Source: Lobulomyces angularis
Taxonomy: Eukaryota > Chytridiomycota > Chytridiomycetes > Lobulomycetales > Lobulomycetaceae
NCBI GenBank assembly: GCA_027604685.1
Contig: JADHYX010000021.1
Location: 537 to 64,536, forward strand
Length of the DNA stretch: 64,000 nt
Direction: 5' to 3'
The translations under genes were made by a program, and so were the position numbers. The notes under the pieces were generated by a model. It had not been told where the DNA came from and did not search any database. It was given only the letters and a program-made list of their open reading frames with translations. This document shows positions 45,127 to 57,255 of the stretch, in pieces (positions within the stretch are counted from its first letter, which is position 1; every line of letters begins with the position of its first letter).

Positions 45127-46541
45127 ATGGAAAATTCTTCTTTATTAACTGGTGAACATGTTCAAAGAACTTCAAGAAAAAGAAAACTAATAATTGGATT
45201 TTCTTGCGTTGCTTTGATTACTGTTATCACCATCCTTCTCTTCTCAAATAAACATAAAGTTCCATTTGATAATGGTGAGAATCAAGATGATTCTGTTATA
45301 CCTGAAACACCTTTACTGTTTTCCAAGTTCTATCCATCCGAGAATCCATTTCACCCAAAGGACCCTTCCGTTGACAAGGTTGAAATCCTTTTTGAAGGTG
45401 CAGGGGAAGGTACTGTAATTTTTTTCAGTATCAAGTTTTTTAACCTTTATTAGGTTTAATTCAAGTATCTGTGGAGGAAGCTTCCAGTGTTAGTGCCGTT
45501 TTGGATTTTGACTTATTTCCTTTCCAAAAGATGAGGGACATGATCACCATAACGGAAAATACAGTTGGCAAAAAATATACTTTAAGAGTTCAAGTAAGAG
45601 AATTATCCATAACTACAAAACCCCTTTTTTTTTATTAGTTTACTAAATTAAGTTTATGTTCATTAGACCCCTTCACGACTTGAAAATTATCATTGTTCCG
45701 TAGTCGGAAACTGCGGGTTGAATTTTTTGGACAGTGTAAGAAATGAGCACTGTTACTTTTACAGAACTGGAAGATGCGAGAAAATTTTGATTAAAATAGA
45801 TTTAAAAATTCCCTCCCACTTGAAAAGTTTTGTTATAAACAGTGGTGTAGTTAGTATTAGCAACATTAATAACTCTCCGCTTCACTTATCAGAAGGTACA
45901 CAATTAAAAACAACCGTTGGCTCTATAGTTTTTGACAATGGAATTAGCGCTGAAAACGGTTACGCTAATTTCCAATCCACTGTTGGGAAAATTTCAGTAA
46001 AGGTATATTCTACTTTCTTATTTTAAATTTATTAAATTATAATTATAGAATGTAAACTCTGACAAATCTAAATTTGAAACTACTGTTGGATCAATTTCCA
46101 TTAAGGACTCCAGTTTTAAAAATCTGGATACAATCACTGATGTTGGTAGTATCTACGGATCAAATTTGAAATTGAAGTCAAATCTCTTTAGCAGAGGAAG
46201 AGTTGGTAGTACAGAATTTAAAAGTTTGGATTTGACAAATAATTATGATGGAAAACTGGATTTACACAGTGAAGTCGGTTCCGTAAACCTTGATGTTGTA
46301 AGTTATTGACTTTTTACATACAATTCGTTAACTGTTTTTTTTTTAGATAAATTTTAAAGGCGAATTTCAGCTTGACACCAAATTAGCTTCCATATCTGTA
46401 ACTGGAGATAATATAACCTTTGATAAGAAAGAAGGTTGGTTGGACCGCCACTGGAAAGGCCACGTAAATGCTAAAAAACCGTCAGAGTCTGATATAATTA
46501 TTAGTACTAACGTTGGTGGTGTAAAACTTTCCTTAAATTAA
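45127..46541 (+). CDS. Type II membrane protein with repeated VGS motifs (DUF4097-like)
   Basis: Five exons (45127-45409, 45454-45593, 45667-46002, 46049-46297, 46347-46541) encode 400 residues. A short basic cytoplasmic head (RTSRKRK) precedes one membrane helix (LIIGFSCVALITVITILLF, residues 16-34), giving a type II anchor. The outer part holds four Cys (HCSVVGNCG, EHCYFYRTGRC) and several NxS/T sites. From about residue 190 a motif recurs every 15-25 residues: TTVGSI, STVGKI, TTVGSI, TDVGSI, GRVGST, SEVGSV, TKLASI, TNVGGV. This spacing suggests a right-handed beta-solenoid like DUF4097 or head-GIN adhesin-like domains. Function unknown; a cell-surface or vacuolar-lumen role is inferred. 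An in-frame GTG upstream (45088) lies in the leader and is unlikely to be the start. Confidence 0.75.
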
Positions 46542-46859
46542 TTTTCAGTTCTTATTCTTTATTTGAAATAATATTCGTTGCATATTGTGAAGTAAAAAAA
46601 AATAGTAAACTACATTTATACCAAATATCATTAAGAATAAAAAAATGTTTTATTTTGTGCACCAAATCCTTCTGTAACTTAACACTTTCAATTCTCCAAA
46701 AAAAAAAAAATATGTATAGAATACTTTTACTTTCAAATTAAGGAATTTTTTTTATTTTTTTGAAATAAACTAAAAGATAAAAGGTTTTTGAATCAGATAT
46801 TTTTTTTATTTTATTTTAATTTTTTTATAGTAGAATCAATTTGAAAATACAATTTTTTT
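46542..46859. other. Convergent 3' spacer
   Basis: 318 bp between convergent genes; homopolymer-rich, nothing recognised. Confidence 0.5.
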
Positions 46860-49694
46860 TTAATATTTTTTTCTTTCTAAAAATTTTTTTAATTTATCAA
46901 CCAAAAAACCCAATTCAACCTCATTGGCAACATCCCAAATGAGGTTTAATTTAGAAAAAAAATCCTCAAACTCACCAAAAGTGATGGAGGTGTTATTTTT
47001 TTTTGCTTTGTTGTATAAAATTGAAAAATTTAATAAAGTCTTTGAGTGATTGAAGTTTCTAAAACAGGTTAAGTCTTCATTTACAAAACTAAATAATTTG
47101 GTAAGAGTTTCCGGGTTGTTAAGATCTAACTGCAAGAAAAATTCATTCGGAAATTTTTTTTTTAAGGTATAAAATATAATTTTTTGTGTTATATACACAG
47201 CAAAGTGGTAGTCTTCGATATCTAATCAGTTTTTTTTTTTATTTTTTTTAATTATTTTTTTTTCTTACTTTCCAAGGTTCTGGTATTTAAAAAATTTATT
47301 TCATCGGTAGTTAAAGCTTGGTTAATATCAGAAATATTTACATTGTTATCATTGAGTTCCAACAGTTTTCTAAACAAAAGATAAAAAAAGAAATTAAAAA
47401 TAAATAACTTTATTATTTAAAAGCAAACCTCTTTGTAAAATTATTTTGTGTAATGCAGTTGGAAAGCCATATGCATACTTGCCCTGAAAAAAATAAATTT
47501 AATATATTGAAAACCAAAGGAAATAACAAGAGTTATTACCTTTATTTTTTAAGTGGTCTAGTAAATCCAAAAAAGGCTCTAATTAATAATTGTAATTTAA
47601 AAAGATTATATAAAATAGTTTAAGCTGCTTAATTTCATTTTTTTTTTTTTTTTTTTTGTTACCAAGCATGCATAAAAACTCACTAAATTCAGCTGAACCT
47701 TCAAAAAAAGTTTCGTCATTAAAAAAATAGTCGCTATTTAAAATTAAATAATCCAAATTCAAATTTCTAGATTCTAGCGGGAATTTAAAAATTTTAAAGT
47801 TAATCTTCAAAAGTTTAAATATATCACTATTTTTTAGTTCATTAGGTTTTACATTATTTTTCTGGTTGTTTTTGTTTAGTTTAAAATTTAAAATGAAATG
47901 CAATTCGGCAATTAAGTTTTGTATAATAATTTTATTTTGCTTAAATTTTTTGTTGTGAGTTGTTGAATTAACATATGTATTGCTCTCTTCCATTTCCATT
48001 AAATCATTTTCCGATTCCATGTTTAAGTTTAACTGAAACATTTTTTTTACTGGAAATTTCTCTGCTTCAATACTTTTTTTGAAATTGTAACTGCTGTACT
48101 TAAAATTGTCTTTAATATCAGGTGAAATAGTAGCATTATTAGACGACACAAAATTTAAAAGAAACTGCTTTCCAGTTGATAAATTGCTAAATATTCCATC
48201 AACCACATCCTGCCTAAAAAAATCTCTAAATAGCCATAAATAATCAATCAAACTTAATAGCTCATCTTTATTTAGGGTTTCTAATCTTACGACTAGTTCA
48301 TATATAATGGGTATCTTCACCTCCAATGTTGGAAATAGTTCATTTACCAAAAAATTCTTCAAGTGATTTCCATACAACATTATTAATTTCATTATCTTAT
48401 ACAAAAAAAAACTTTCAAATAAATAAATTTTAATTTTTTGTTAATTTACATAGCTAGGAACCCACGGTCGTGGTTCATGAGAATATTCCCATCCCGAACC
48501 AAAAATTCTTGGAAGTATTGATAATAAACAAAAGGAAATTCCATATTCTTCATTTAAAATTACGTCAGAAATACCTTAGATTTAAAAAATAAGATTAAAA
48601 AGAGAGAAAAAAAAAAATATTTACCAAGTCTAATAGAGAAAAATGGATCCGAATGATATTGCCCATCAGAACACCTTGATAAATTTATTCCATCTTTTTC
48701 TTTCGTAATATTCAATTTTTCATTTGAATTACTTCTACTTCTTAAATTTGATTTTTCAGATATATTATTTCTAATTCTCATATTTAATTTTTCATTAAAA
48801 TTATTACTATTGTTCAAATTTAATTGTGAACCAGATGAATTTCCGTTAAACGATGAAGTTGGTTCATCTCCAAACAGCTGAAGAATGATTGACATTAGTG
48901 TTGAAATTCTTGAATCATCTTGTGAATTTTTTAAATCAATACCACAAAGTTCTCTTTCGCTGTCAAAATTGTAAAAGTTTACTTGATTAGACTTTACTTT
49001 TACACATAAATTTTTATCCTTTGAAAAAAGAATTACATTTTTCTTTAACTTTTTTTGATATAATATGCAATCGAGAATTAAATCATCTGGTTCCATCCAT
49101 TCCTTTAAGAAATTTATGTTTGGAAAGTTAAAAAAAAAGAAAAAATTTTAGAGTTAAAACCTTTTTTTCATTAAATGCTTCATGCTCCATTTGAAAAATA
49201 ATCCCAGTGCCTTCTTTCTGAATGGATTCAAAGAAATAATCATTGACCTTTTTTGAAAGTAATCCAACACTGTTCAAGTTTTTCTAAAAAAAAAAAACAT
49301 GCTTAAAAACCCAGAAAGAATAATTCATACCTTAATTCCGTCAATTTCTCGAACAACCTTAAGATCAAAAAAAAAAAAAAAAAGTTCTTTATGTAAAAAT
49401 CAGTTTTGAAAAAAATAAATAGCTGAAAACAAAAAACAAAAAACTTTAACATACCATTTTTGGAACCAAAATAAAAATGTTATTCAACACTAAAGTATTT
49501 ATCAATTTCTTTAGCGTTTCCAAATAAGTAATCCAGACGTTGGTGTCAACAACTATCATTAATCGGTTGTCGAAACTTTCAATGGTGTTAAGATCATTAA
49601 AATTATCATTTTTTAAATCCTTTGGGGAAGTCTTATCAGCCAATCTAAATTGAGATATTTCTCTTTCAACTTCATCTAGATCCATTAAGTCCAT
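46860..49694 (-). CDS. SWT1: SWT1-like PIN-domain endoribonuclease
   Basis: Ten exons (49694-49455, 49357-49331, 49283-49161, 49102-48625, 48574-48450, 48395-47663, 47578-47540, 47483-47429, 47369-47269, 47221-46860) encode 760 residues. Swt1 is a quality-control endonuclease acting on mRNPs at nuclear pores. The PIN domain starts LMIVVDTNVWITYLETL (Asp50), then LVPKMVVREIDGIK, DDLILDCILYQKK and ILFSKDKNLCVKV, giving the usual acidic set. An Asn/Ser-rich linker follows. SGWEYSHEPRPWVPSY recalls the family WxxxxxRPP-type segment, and the C-terminal helical half may be the HEPN-like domain reported in SWT1 proteins. Exon 2 is only 27 nt. The C-terminal half is Asn/Phe/Lys-rich and poorly conserved. 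The last two exons are joined by frame only. Confidence 0.8.
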
Positions 49695-50111
49695 TTTCCA
49701 AATAAAATTTGAGCAAAGTAGGAAGTTTTTTATTTGGATTCACTTTTTTTTTAAAATTATCAAGACTAATAGTTTTAAGGTTAAACTCAACCTTTTACTA
49801 CAACTTTTTATTAAAACCCATAAAAATATTTTTACCTTAAAAAAATTTTTTTTTTTGTCAAAAAAAATAAAATATAAAATTGTTGAATTGGAAAATAAAA
49901 ATAAAATATATGATATTATTAAAAAAACATCTAAAAAAACTAGGATTACGAAGGAAGTTTTCGGTAATTAATTAAAAAAAAAAAAAAAAAAAAATTAATA
50001 GTTTTTAAAATGTAATTTTTATTAGTTTATACGAAGAAATGTTATTGTATATTGTAAAACATGAGAGAAAAAAAAATTTTGTAAATTGAATTAAAAAGAA
50101 AAAAAAAATTT
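49695..50111. other. Spacer between SWT1 and VPS45
   Basis: 417 bp between two tandem minus-strand genes; A/T homopolymers, nothing recognised. Confidence 0.5.
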
Positions 50112-52386
50112 TTAAAAGTTTTCAAGTTTATTTGATCTTACAGGTCTATTATTATCCCTCTGCAATTTACTATTAAATTCATTATTATTATTGTTTTCTT
50201 CCTTTGGTGCGCTCCATTTGTTTACTGCGTCATGTACTTCAGATAAGAAACTAAACGCAATATTTCTTAAATGTATAGTTATGTTTTCTACGTACCTTTT
50301 TGAGTTGTGAATAAAAGTACCACCAAGTACAACTCTAACACCCTGATACATTCTATTAAACTTTTCAACTTCTCTAGCTTCTGCATATGTTGCACCGCCA
50401 ATCATAAACACAATTACATCTTGTGGCCTAATAATATTGATAAAATTGTGAGAATGAATGTCTTTTTTACCTATCCTTTGAGTTACCTTCAACAAACGGA
50501 TATGTTGAATCTTTTAATTTACCTTTAACCAACGATTCTAAAATTTTTATTAATTGTGGGACGTGCTGTGTGTAAACATTTTCAACACCCTAAAAAAAAA
50601 AATTAATAAATTTTTAAAATTCATGAATGCATACCTTTAACCCTTTAAAAACATTTTTAGTTCTTGATAAAACGTCTTCGTTAGCAAATAAATCTTCCTG
50701 CCTATTTTCTGAATTTGCATACTTTAATATTTCATTTATCATCTAGTTAAATATTTTTTAATCAATATATATAATTTAAATAAAACATTTACTAAAATTT
50801 TATTCGGGTCTACCCTATTTCTCGCCAATAAGTCAACTAGACCATTTGTAAAGTTATTGGTGGATTTTTCATAATGCAAAGCGTAAAGCAATGTTAATCT
50901 AATTTTATGATCATCGCTCAAACTACTTCTTTCTATTAAATTTTTTAAAGTTTTTAAATCCTGAGTGTGACTTTCGGAACAGGCTAAACTTTGCTCCAAC
51001 TCACTAACTTCTAAAAGCATTTCTTTTTCTATTATTCTACTCAACTCTCCTACTAACGCGACATGTTTTGTAACATTTCCAGAAAGCTTTCTAAATTCCG
51101 GATAGTCTTCCATAAATTTTTTCATGTCGTCTATGGACTCAATATTCATCGAGGATTTATGCTTCAATTGATATTCATCCAGGTATTCTTTGATATTTGA
51201 ACCTAATTCTCCAAAGTTTAAAAACATATTTTTTTTGTAAAATTGATCATGATCAATAGAGAGAACAACCTCCTACATATCAGTTAATATCTATTTTACA
51301 AAAAAATTAAAATTTATTTAGAAACCTTCATTTCTGGTCTGATTCCAGGTACATTGCTTAAATCGACTCTAGAGTTATTGATACCAAGCAGCTCATGAAC
51401 CATAGCCTGGTAAGTCCACTGATTTAATAACGGAGTAACTGGGTCGTTTCTTCTATCTAGAATCAATAAAATTGGTGGTGTATCCATTTTTCTAAACTCA
51501 AATAACGGAAGTTCTTGTTGGATCTGATAATTGACCTCGGTAGCCAATTTCCTGCCTAAAATATTTTTTTTTATGAGACATTTATTAAAGTTTTCTTTTC
51601 TTATAATTATTTAAGAGAAAAAAAATAAGCTGAAACTTTATGGGGATTTAAACGTTGTAAAAAAAATAAATCTTGTAGAAGTAATCCAAAAAAAAAAAAA
51701 GTACCTATAATCGAATTTCTCTCATATCTAATTAATGGTTTTCTCTTTAAAGCTAACAAAATTGCTATTATTCCTTCACTACATCTGTCGTAAGATTTGT
51801 TATCCCAAGTTGAGCTGTTTTCTATAAAAATAGAATTTTTAGAAGAGTTTAAATTCAAACTAAACAGTTCTGGATTAATCGCCAAAAAGTCAGAAAAGTA
51901 TTCTTGCACTTCTCTAACACATTCGAATTCATCAACTTCAGCTAATCTTTCTATTTGCGATTTTTTTAATGTGTTTGAAAAATCTTCAAAACGTATAATT
52001 TATGAGCATTAGTCATTTTTTTTAAAATAAAAAAAAAAATGAAATTGATTCATACATAAGTAGTACTCCCCATAATTAGGTTGCCTTAGCTCCTCCACTA
52101 TAGCTTGTATTGATTCAGGAGTAGGTCTACAAAAACAAATGCATTTTAAGTGCTTCATCTTGTCCCTGCTTCTATTATCAATTCTATCAATAAGGTAAAC
52201 CTCCTTCGCTAATAAGGTTGTTTGGGTTACAGCAACTGATATAATTGGTGTCTAATAATTTTTTAAGAGTTAGGATTAATTCTCATGATTTTTCACCGTG
52301 TCCTGATCCAGCAACAAAACTTTCATCCCATTTACTTCAGATACCATTTTCGATAAGTAGTTTTGCACACTTTTTAAACAATCCAT
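50112..52386 (-). CDS. VPS45: VPS45, Sec1/Munc18-family trafficking protein
   Basis: Eight exons (52386-52297, 52251-52056, 51983-51705, 51555-51326, 51272-50793, 50742-50635, 50589-50471, 50427-50112) encode 605 residues; human VPS45 has 570. It binds Tlg2/syntaxin-16 and drives SNARE assembly in trans-Golgi to endosome transport. Seen in order: [99 protein letters not shown], and the VPS45-type ending [18 protein letters not shown] with [16 protein letters not shown] 55-residue Asn-rich tail is extra. Subfamily choice (VPS45 rather than Sly1, Sec1 or Vps33) rests on these last two motifs. Confidence 0.94.
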
Positions 52387-53023
52387 GTTTTTATTATTAC
52401 TGTAAAAATATTTGGTTAAAAAGTATCACAAAGCGGAGTCAAAAAGATTTTATTTTTATGTAAAAAAGTTTAAATTAAGATATTTTCATTTTTCAATATT
52501 TTCTTTAAATCAAAAGTATTCTTAACAGTTTAAATTTGTGTTCGCTATTGAAGGTGTGCATATGAGAAAATTGTTGAGTTTTGTAACTGCAAAACGTTGT
52601 TTGTTTAAATAATTATTGACCAGTGATGTGATAAAAATTCACCAAAAAAAGTCTGTAGTTAGCTGTAATTAGTGACATTACTGAAAATGAACCTTGAATT
52701 TACCAATTTCTAGTTCACAAACTGAATTAAATGCTGCTCAGTTTGTGCTGACAGTAGCTCAACAATTTATTATAACTAAATAGATAGCTTATCCTGTTCT
52801 GCTTTTAATTCAATTCTCTGTGAAAATGGTAACTTAACATTTAGGAATGTTTAGTTAACCTTCTAATCGTAAAAGCCACCATAGACCTAATAAATTTTTT
52901 TTTCAAAATTTTTTTCATTGTACATAAACTTAGATAAATATTGCATATAAATAATATAAATTGCAATTGAAGACTTAGTAAACTTTATCATTAAGAGTAA
53001 CCTTTTATAATATACGTTATAAA
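52387..53023. other. Divergent promoter region, VPS45 / STIMATE-like
   Basis: 637 bp; moderately complex AT-rich sequence with no reading frame worth calling and no RNA gene seen. Confidence 0.5.
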
Positions 53024-54392
53024 ATGTCAAAAATAACTCAACCAACACCAATTTCGCAAATTCTAACTTCTGAAACCCCATCGGCACCTAATACACCTGA
53101 AGTCCTAACATGTCAGCTGATGGATTCTTTTGCTGTTATCGTACAAGTTTTTATGGCTAGCATAGCATTATCTTCGTTAATTTGTATTGATTTTTTTTTA
53201 AAAAAGTTCATGAAAATTATTAATCGTCATGTAGTTAAGAGGCAAAGGGAGATACCAAAAAGACCATTACTGATATGGACCTTAGATACCAGCAAACAAG
53301 CACTTGCTGCTTGCATGATACACTTTGCAAACATTGCAATTAGTAGCATTAGCAGTTATATATCTGGTGAAGAGCTTGACGGTGAAGGCAAAGGAGTCGC
53401 TAATCCTTGTGTCTGGTATTTCTTAAATGTAATGATTTTTTATTGTTACACTTTTTAATTTGATCTATAATTTTTAGATATTGCTGGATACAACAAGTAA
53501 TAGATTTAAAAAAACAATTTAATGTTTATAAAATATTTAATTTTTTTTTCAATTACTTGCGTAATACAGTTGGTGTTGGAATTCTTTATTTTTTTCTAAA
53601 AATGTTTCATGCAATTGCAGAATATTACAATGTACAAGATATTAAATCAGGAGTTTATGGGAATCCACCACGGTTTTAATATTATAAAATTGTTGTTAAC
53701 AAACTAAACTTTTCTTTCTTTTTAGAATTAAAGCTTGGTTAAAGCAACTTGGCTTGTTTCTATTAAGCTGGTTTTGTGTTAAAGTTGTTGTGGTGATTAG
53801 CTTGAATGTGTTTCCATTTTTATCTAAAATAGCAGAACTATTGTTATCTCCCTTGACCCAAAGTGGAAATACCAAGTTGCAGGTGTTATTTGTTATGCTC
53901 ATATTTCCGTTAATAATGAATATAATTCAAGCATGGTTAATAGGTAAAGTTTTTGAATTAGAATGGAAAATGATTTTTTTATGTTGACTTATTTTTTTTT
54001 TTTTTGCACTAGATATGGTCATTAAAGGTAAACTTTTTAAAGAAGCAGAAGAAGAAGATTTATTACAGTTTGAAGATGATGAATATGAATATGAAAATGT
54101 TTTGAATTTTCAAGAGAGTACCCATAGCCGTAACATTACGCAAAATAGCGATGATGTGGAAAATGGAGTTTTATTGGCAAAAAAAAAACGAAGCAATAAA
54201 AAAATTAGATCAATGAAAAACAGTAACGAAATTCACAAAAATAACAGTAACAGTGATAGTGATTTAGAAGAAAGTTCTAATTTCATTGATGACGAATTAT
54301 GTGGTACAGATAACTTAAATCTGCTAAGTGATGCTCATAAGAGAGTAATAAGTAATACCAATGATAATGGAAAAGGCAGCAGAAAGAAATAG
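53024..54392 (+). CDS. STIMATE/TMEM110-family membrane protein
   Basis: Five exons (53024-53428, 53478-53496, 53570-53672, 53726-53943, 54013-54392) give 374 residues. The family (human STIMATE at ER-plasma membrane contacts; yeast YPL162C at the vacuole) has a conserved core, all visible here: CQLMDSFAVIVQ, PKRPLLIWTLDTSKQALAAC, IHFANIAISSISSY, NPCVWYFLNILLDTTIGVGI and a late PLIMNIIQAWLID helix. Four to five membrane helices span residues 35-260. The C-terminal 110 residues are cytoplasmic, acidic, then basic and Ser/Asn-rich. Exon 2 is 19 nt and was placed by the LLDTTIGVG motif. Role in calcium-store coupling is known only in animals; here the function is unproven. Confidence 0.88.
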
Positions 54393-54645
54393 TACATTTC
54401 CATAAATTTATATATTCAGACTTTTTCATTTCTGAGTGTGGTTTTTGATTGTATTTTAAATTTTTGAAAAACTTATATTAATTTTTCATCTTAAAGTTTG
54501 GATTAAAGTTGAAAAAAAAATAAAATTTTGGAAATATATTTAAAAGATAAAAAAAAGGTTAAAATTATAAACAAAAATTATATATTTTATTCAAAAAGTC
54601 TATCCAAAAAAAAAATAAAATAAATTTAATAATCAGCACTGACTC

Positions 54646-55118
54646 TTAAAAACGTGGAATATCGTTAGAGTCAATCAATTTTCCACATTCATCACTGACA
54701 TCACATCTAACTTCAGTGTCAATGGTAGAATATTCTATAAAAAATTTTAAAAAATTAAAAAAAAAATGTTCATTTTTTATTTTCTTACCATCACTAATTT
54801 GACAGGTTTTTTTGGAATTAGAAGAATCAGTGCAACTAAAACAGTTTTCAAAACTGATGCAAAATCGGTATGGCGAAGCGATTGGTTTTACATTACTGTT
54901 CTATAAAAATAAAATTAAAAAAATAGCCAATTAAATATACTAATTGTAAACTTACAGCTTTAAAACAATATCCGTTGTGACAGCCGTAAAAGCTTTTACC
55001 TACAGAAAGATTAAATTTGGACTAAACTAAAATAAATACCATTATGATCCAGCTTGAGGACTTGATTGGATGAGGCAAAAGCTATTGTTGAAAAGAACAA
55101 AAGTAAGCTGTACTTCAT
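54646..55118 (-). CDS. Small secreted cysteine-rich protein
   Basis: Four short exons (55118-55040, 54999-54956, 54900-54789, 54734-54646), all GT-AG and frame-consistent, encode 107 residues; no exon is long enough to stand out alone. A classic signal peptide (MKYSLLLFFSTIAFASS) has likely cleavage near residue 17. The mature part of about 90 residues has eight Cys: GC, YC, FC, NC, SC, TC, RC, EC. An even number in a secreted protein suggests disulfides. It is mildly acidic, with no transmembrane helix or GPI signal. I do not recognise a family. The profile (small, secreted, cysteine-rich) is the one used to nominate effectors in parasitic fungi, but a housekeeping or wall role is equally possible. 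Confidence 0.7.
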
Positions 55119-55532
55119 ACTTAATGCAAAAAACTACTTTTTTTAATTTTATCAGGGGAGGCTTTTTTTGCTTTAAATAAAAAAAATAACCGAAGCTGTT
55201 CCAATTTATTCCAAAAAATTAATAGCAAAATTAATATAATAGTAAGCTCATTCTGTTTAAAAATCTTTGAGAATGTATAATGCTTAATTTTTTTACTAAA
55301 CTACTTTTTTTATTGTTGATGACTGCATTTTAAATTTCTTAGTTTCCATATTCCCTTTAACAATTTAATTATTAAAATATATCCTTGTTAATATATTCCA
55401 TAAATTTTTTATTTTTTTCATTGGCATGGCAGCAATTCTGATATATAATATTTTTAGGAAATATTATTTTTTTTCCTTTTTTTTTTTTTTAATTTTTTTT
55501 TAATTTTTGTTTTACATTATTCCAACACAAAT
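55119..55532. other. Divergent promoter region, secreted protein / TSR3
   Basis: 414 bp; T-rich runs before the TSR3 start; nothing else seen. Confidence 0.5.
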
Positions 55533-56563
55533 ATGGTAATTAACTGTCCTATTGCAATGTACGTAAGTGGAACTTATAAACAATGAATTCTAATCATAGA
55601 TTTTTGTAGGATTTTGGTCATTGTGATCCTAAGAGATGTTCAGGAAAGAAGCTGGAAAGGAAAAACTTTATTAAATCGTTAAAAATTGGTTCTTACAAAT
55701 TTAAAGGCATTGTTTTAAGGTGGATTTAAAATTTTTTATTTAAAATTGAGATTTTCAAAATTTTTTAATTCGAAAAACCTTTTCAATTTTCAATTTAGTC
55801 CAAAGGGTAGGAAGAGTGTCTCTCCAGCTGACAAGGCTATTATTTCATCATCCGGTCTATGCGTTGTTGAATGCAGTTGGGCAAAAATAAATGAGGTTCC
55901 ATTTCATAAAATAAGATGTAAGGAGGAAAGGTTGTTACCATATTTAATTGCCGCAAATCCAGTAAATTATGGTAAACCAATGAAGTTAAACTGTGTCGAA
56001 GCATTAGCAGCCGCTTTTTATATATGTGGTTTAGATGAATTTGGTGACGAGTTGCTGAGTATCTTTAGTTGGGGACACGCTTTTAAAGAGTTGAACGAGG
56101 AGCTCTTGCAGATATATTCAAAATGTAAAGATTCTACGGAAGTAGTTGAAAAGCAGAATTTATATTTAAAACAATTTGATTTAGAGGTGGAAGGTATTTG
56201 AAGTTTCAGAATTTGTAAACGTCAATAAAATTTTTTTTTTCTTTAGAAAATAAAAAAAGAAAACTTCTGGAATCTGAGTATAATACTGAGGATGTTTTTA
56301 AAAATGGTTCAAAAAACCGAGAAATTTTTACTGACTATGAGAGCTCTGACGATGATTCGTATTATGAGTTAGATAAGTTTGGAAATAGAATTAGAGATGA
56401 AGAAAATTCAAACAATGAAAATAATGAAAGCTGTTTGGATAAAAATATTAATGTTATAGTTGACAAATTTGGCAACACAAAAGCACTAAGTGACAGCGAT
56501 TATGAGGACATTTCTGAGGAAGCTGAATTTGATTCTTTGGGCAACACTATTGAAAAAAAATAA
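55533..56563 (+). CDS. TSR3: 18S rRNA aminocarboxypropyltransferase TSR3
   Basis: Four exons (55533-55562, 55610-55719, 55799-56193, 56247-56563) encode 283 residues. Tsr3 transfers the acp group from SAM to the hypermodified pseudouridine of 18S rRNA during late cytoplasmic 40S maturation. The first two exons supply MVINCPIAMYDFGHCDPKRC, matching the AMWDxxHCDPKRCTGxKL start. Then come GIVLSPKGRKSVSPAD, VVECSWAKINEVPF, LLPYLIAANPVNYGKP, LNCVEALAAAFYICG and FSWGHAFKELN, the complete family core. The C-terminal 110 residues are acidic and contain three short repeats, DKFGNRI, DKFGNTK and DSLGNTI. A downstream ATG at 55746 lies inside intron 2 and is not the start. Confidence 0.94.
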
Positions 56564-56987
56564 TCTTTTTAGGAGCTTTTTTTTATGGAGCAAGTAAATA
56601 AAAACAGTTAGATTCATAAAAATACATAAGTTTCAATTAAAATGAGATAAAAATGTAATTTTCTTTGAGTAAAGCAAGATTTTTTATAATTTGAGCTAAA
56701 GAGAAAAGAACTGTATTATTTAAAGAGTAATATTGCCCTTTTATACAACTGATACTACAAACCACACAAATTCCTGTTTTGGTCTGTGTCACAGTTGAAA
56801 AAAAAAAATTTAATATTTTTAACTAAATAGGTAATATAAAAAATCTTCTCATTTTTCTTTTCAGTATTAAGTTTTTTTTAATTACATTTTTTGTTAAAAT
56901 TTCAGTAACTTACTTCTATCATTTTTTTCAAATATAAAAAAGACAAGCAAACAAAAAAAAAAATTTTTTTTAGATTTTTTTAAAATC
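56564..56987. other. Spacer between TSR3 and QCR9
   Basis: 424 bp, both genes on the plus strand. No reading frame or RNA gene recognised. Confidence 0.5.
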
Positions 56988-57255
56988 ATGAGTAAAGTAA
57001 TTTATGACAAGTTTTTGAAAAGAAATTCAGTTTTTATTTTGGGGATTTTTTCGGCTGGGTTCGTTTTTGAAATTATATCTGACAGTATCACTGATACAAT
57101 TTGGGATAGATTAAATAAAGGAAGACAATGGAAGGTACTATTTTTATTTTTAATTTTATCTTTTAATAATTAATCTATGTTCTTCTTTTTTTTTTTTTTT
57201 TTTTTCTTTTTCACTATTTTTTTAGGATATTAGACATAAATATGTAACTGAATAA
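56988..57255 (+). CDS. QCR9: Cytochrome bc1 complex subunit 9 (QCR9/UQCR10)
   Basis: Two exons, 56988-57134 and 57226-57255, encode 58 residues. QCR9 is a single-helix subunit of respiratory complex III in the mitochondrial inner membrane. The pattern is typical: YDKFLKRNSVFILGIFSAGF, VFEIISDSITDTIWDRLNKG, RQWKDIRHKY. This matches the family form with KRNxVF, one membrane helix, and NKGKxWKD near the end. Length fits (yeast 66). The second exon adds only nine residues. No targeting peptide, as usual for this subunit. It implies a standard electron transport chain in this organism. Confidence 0.92.
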
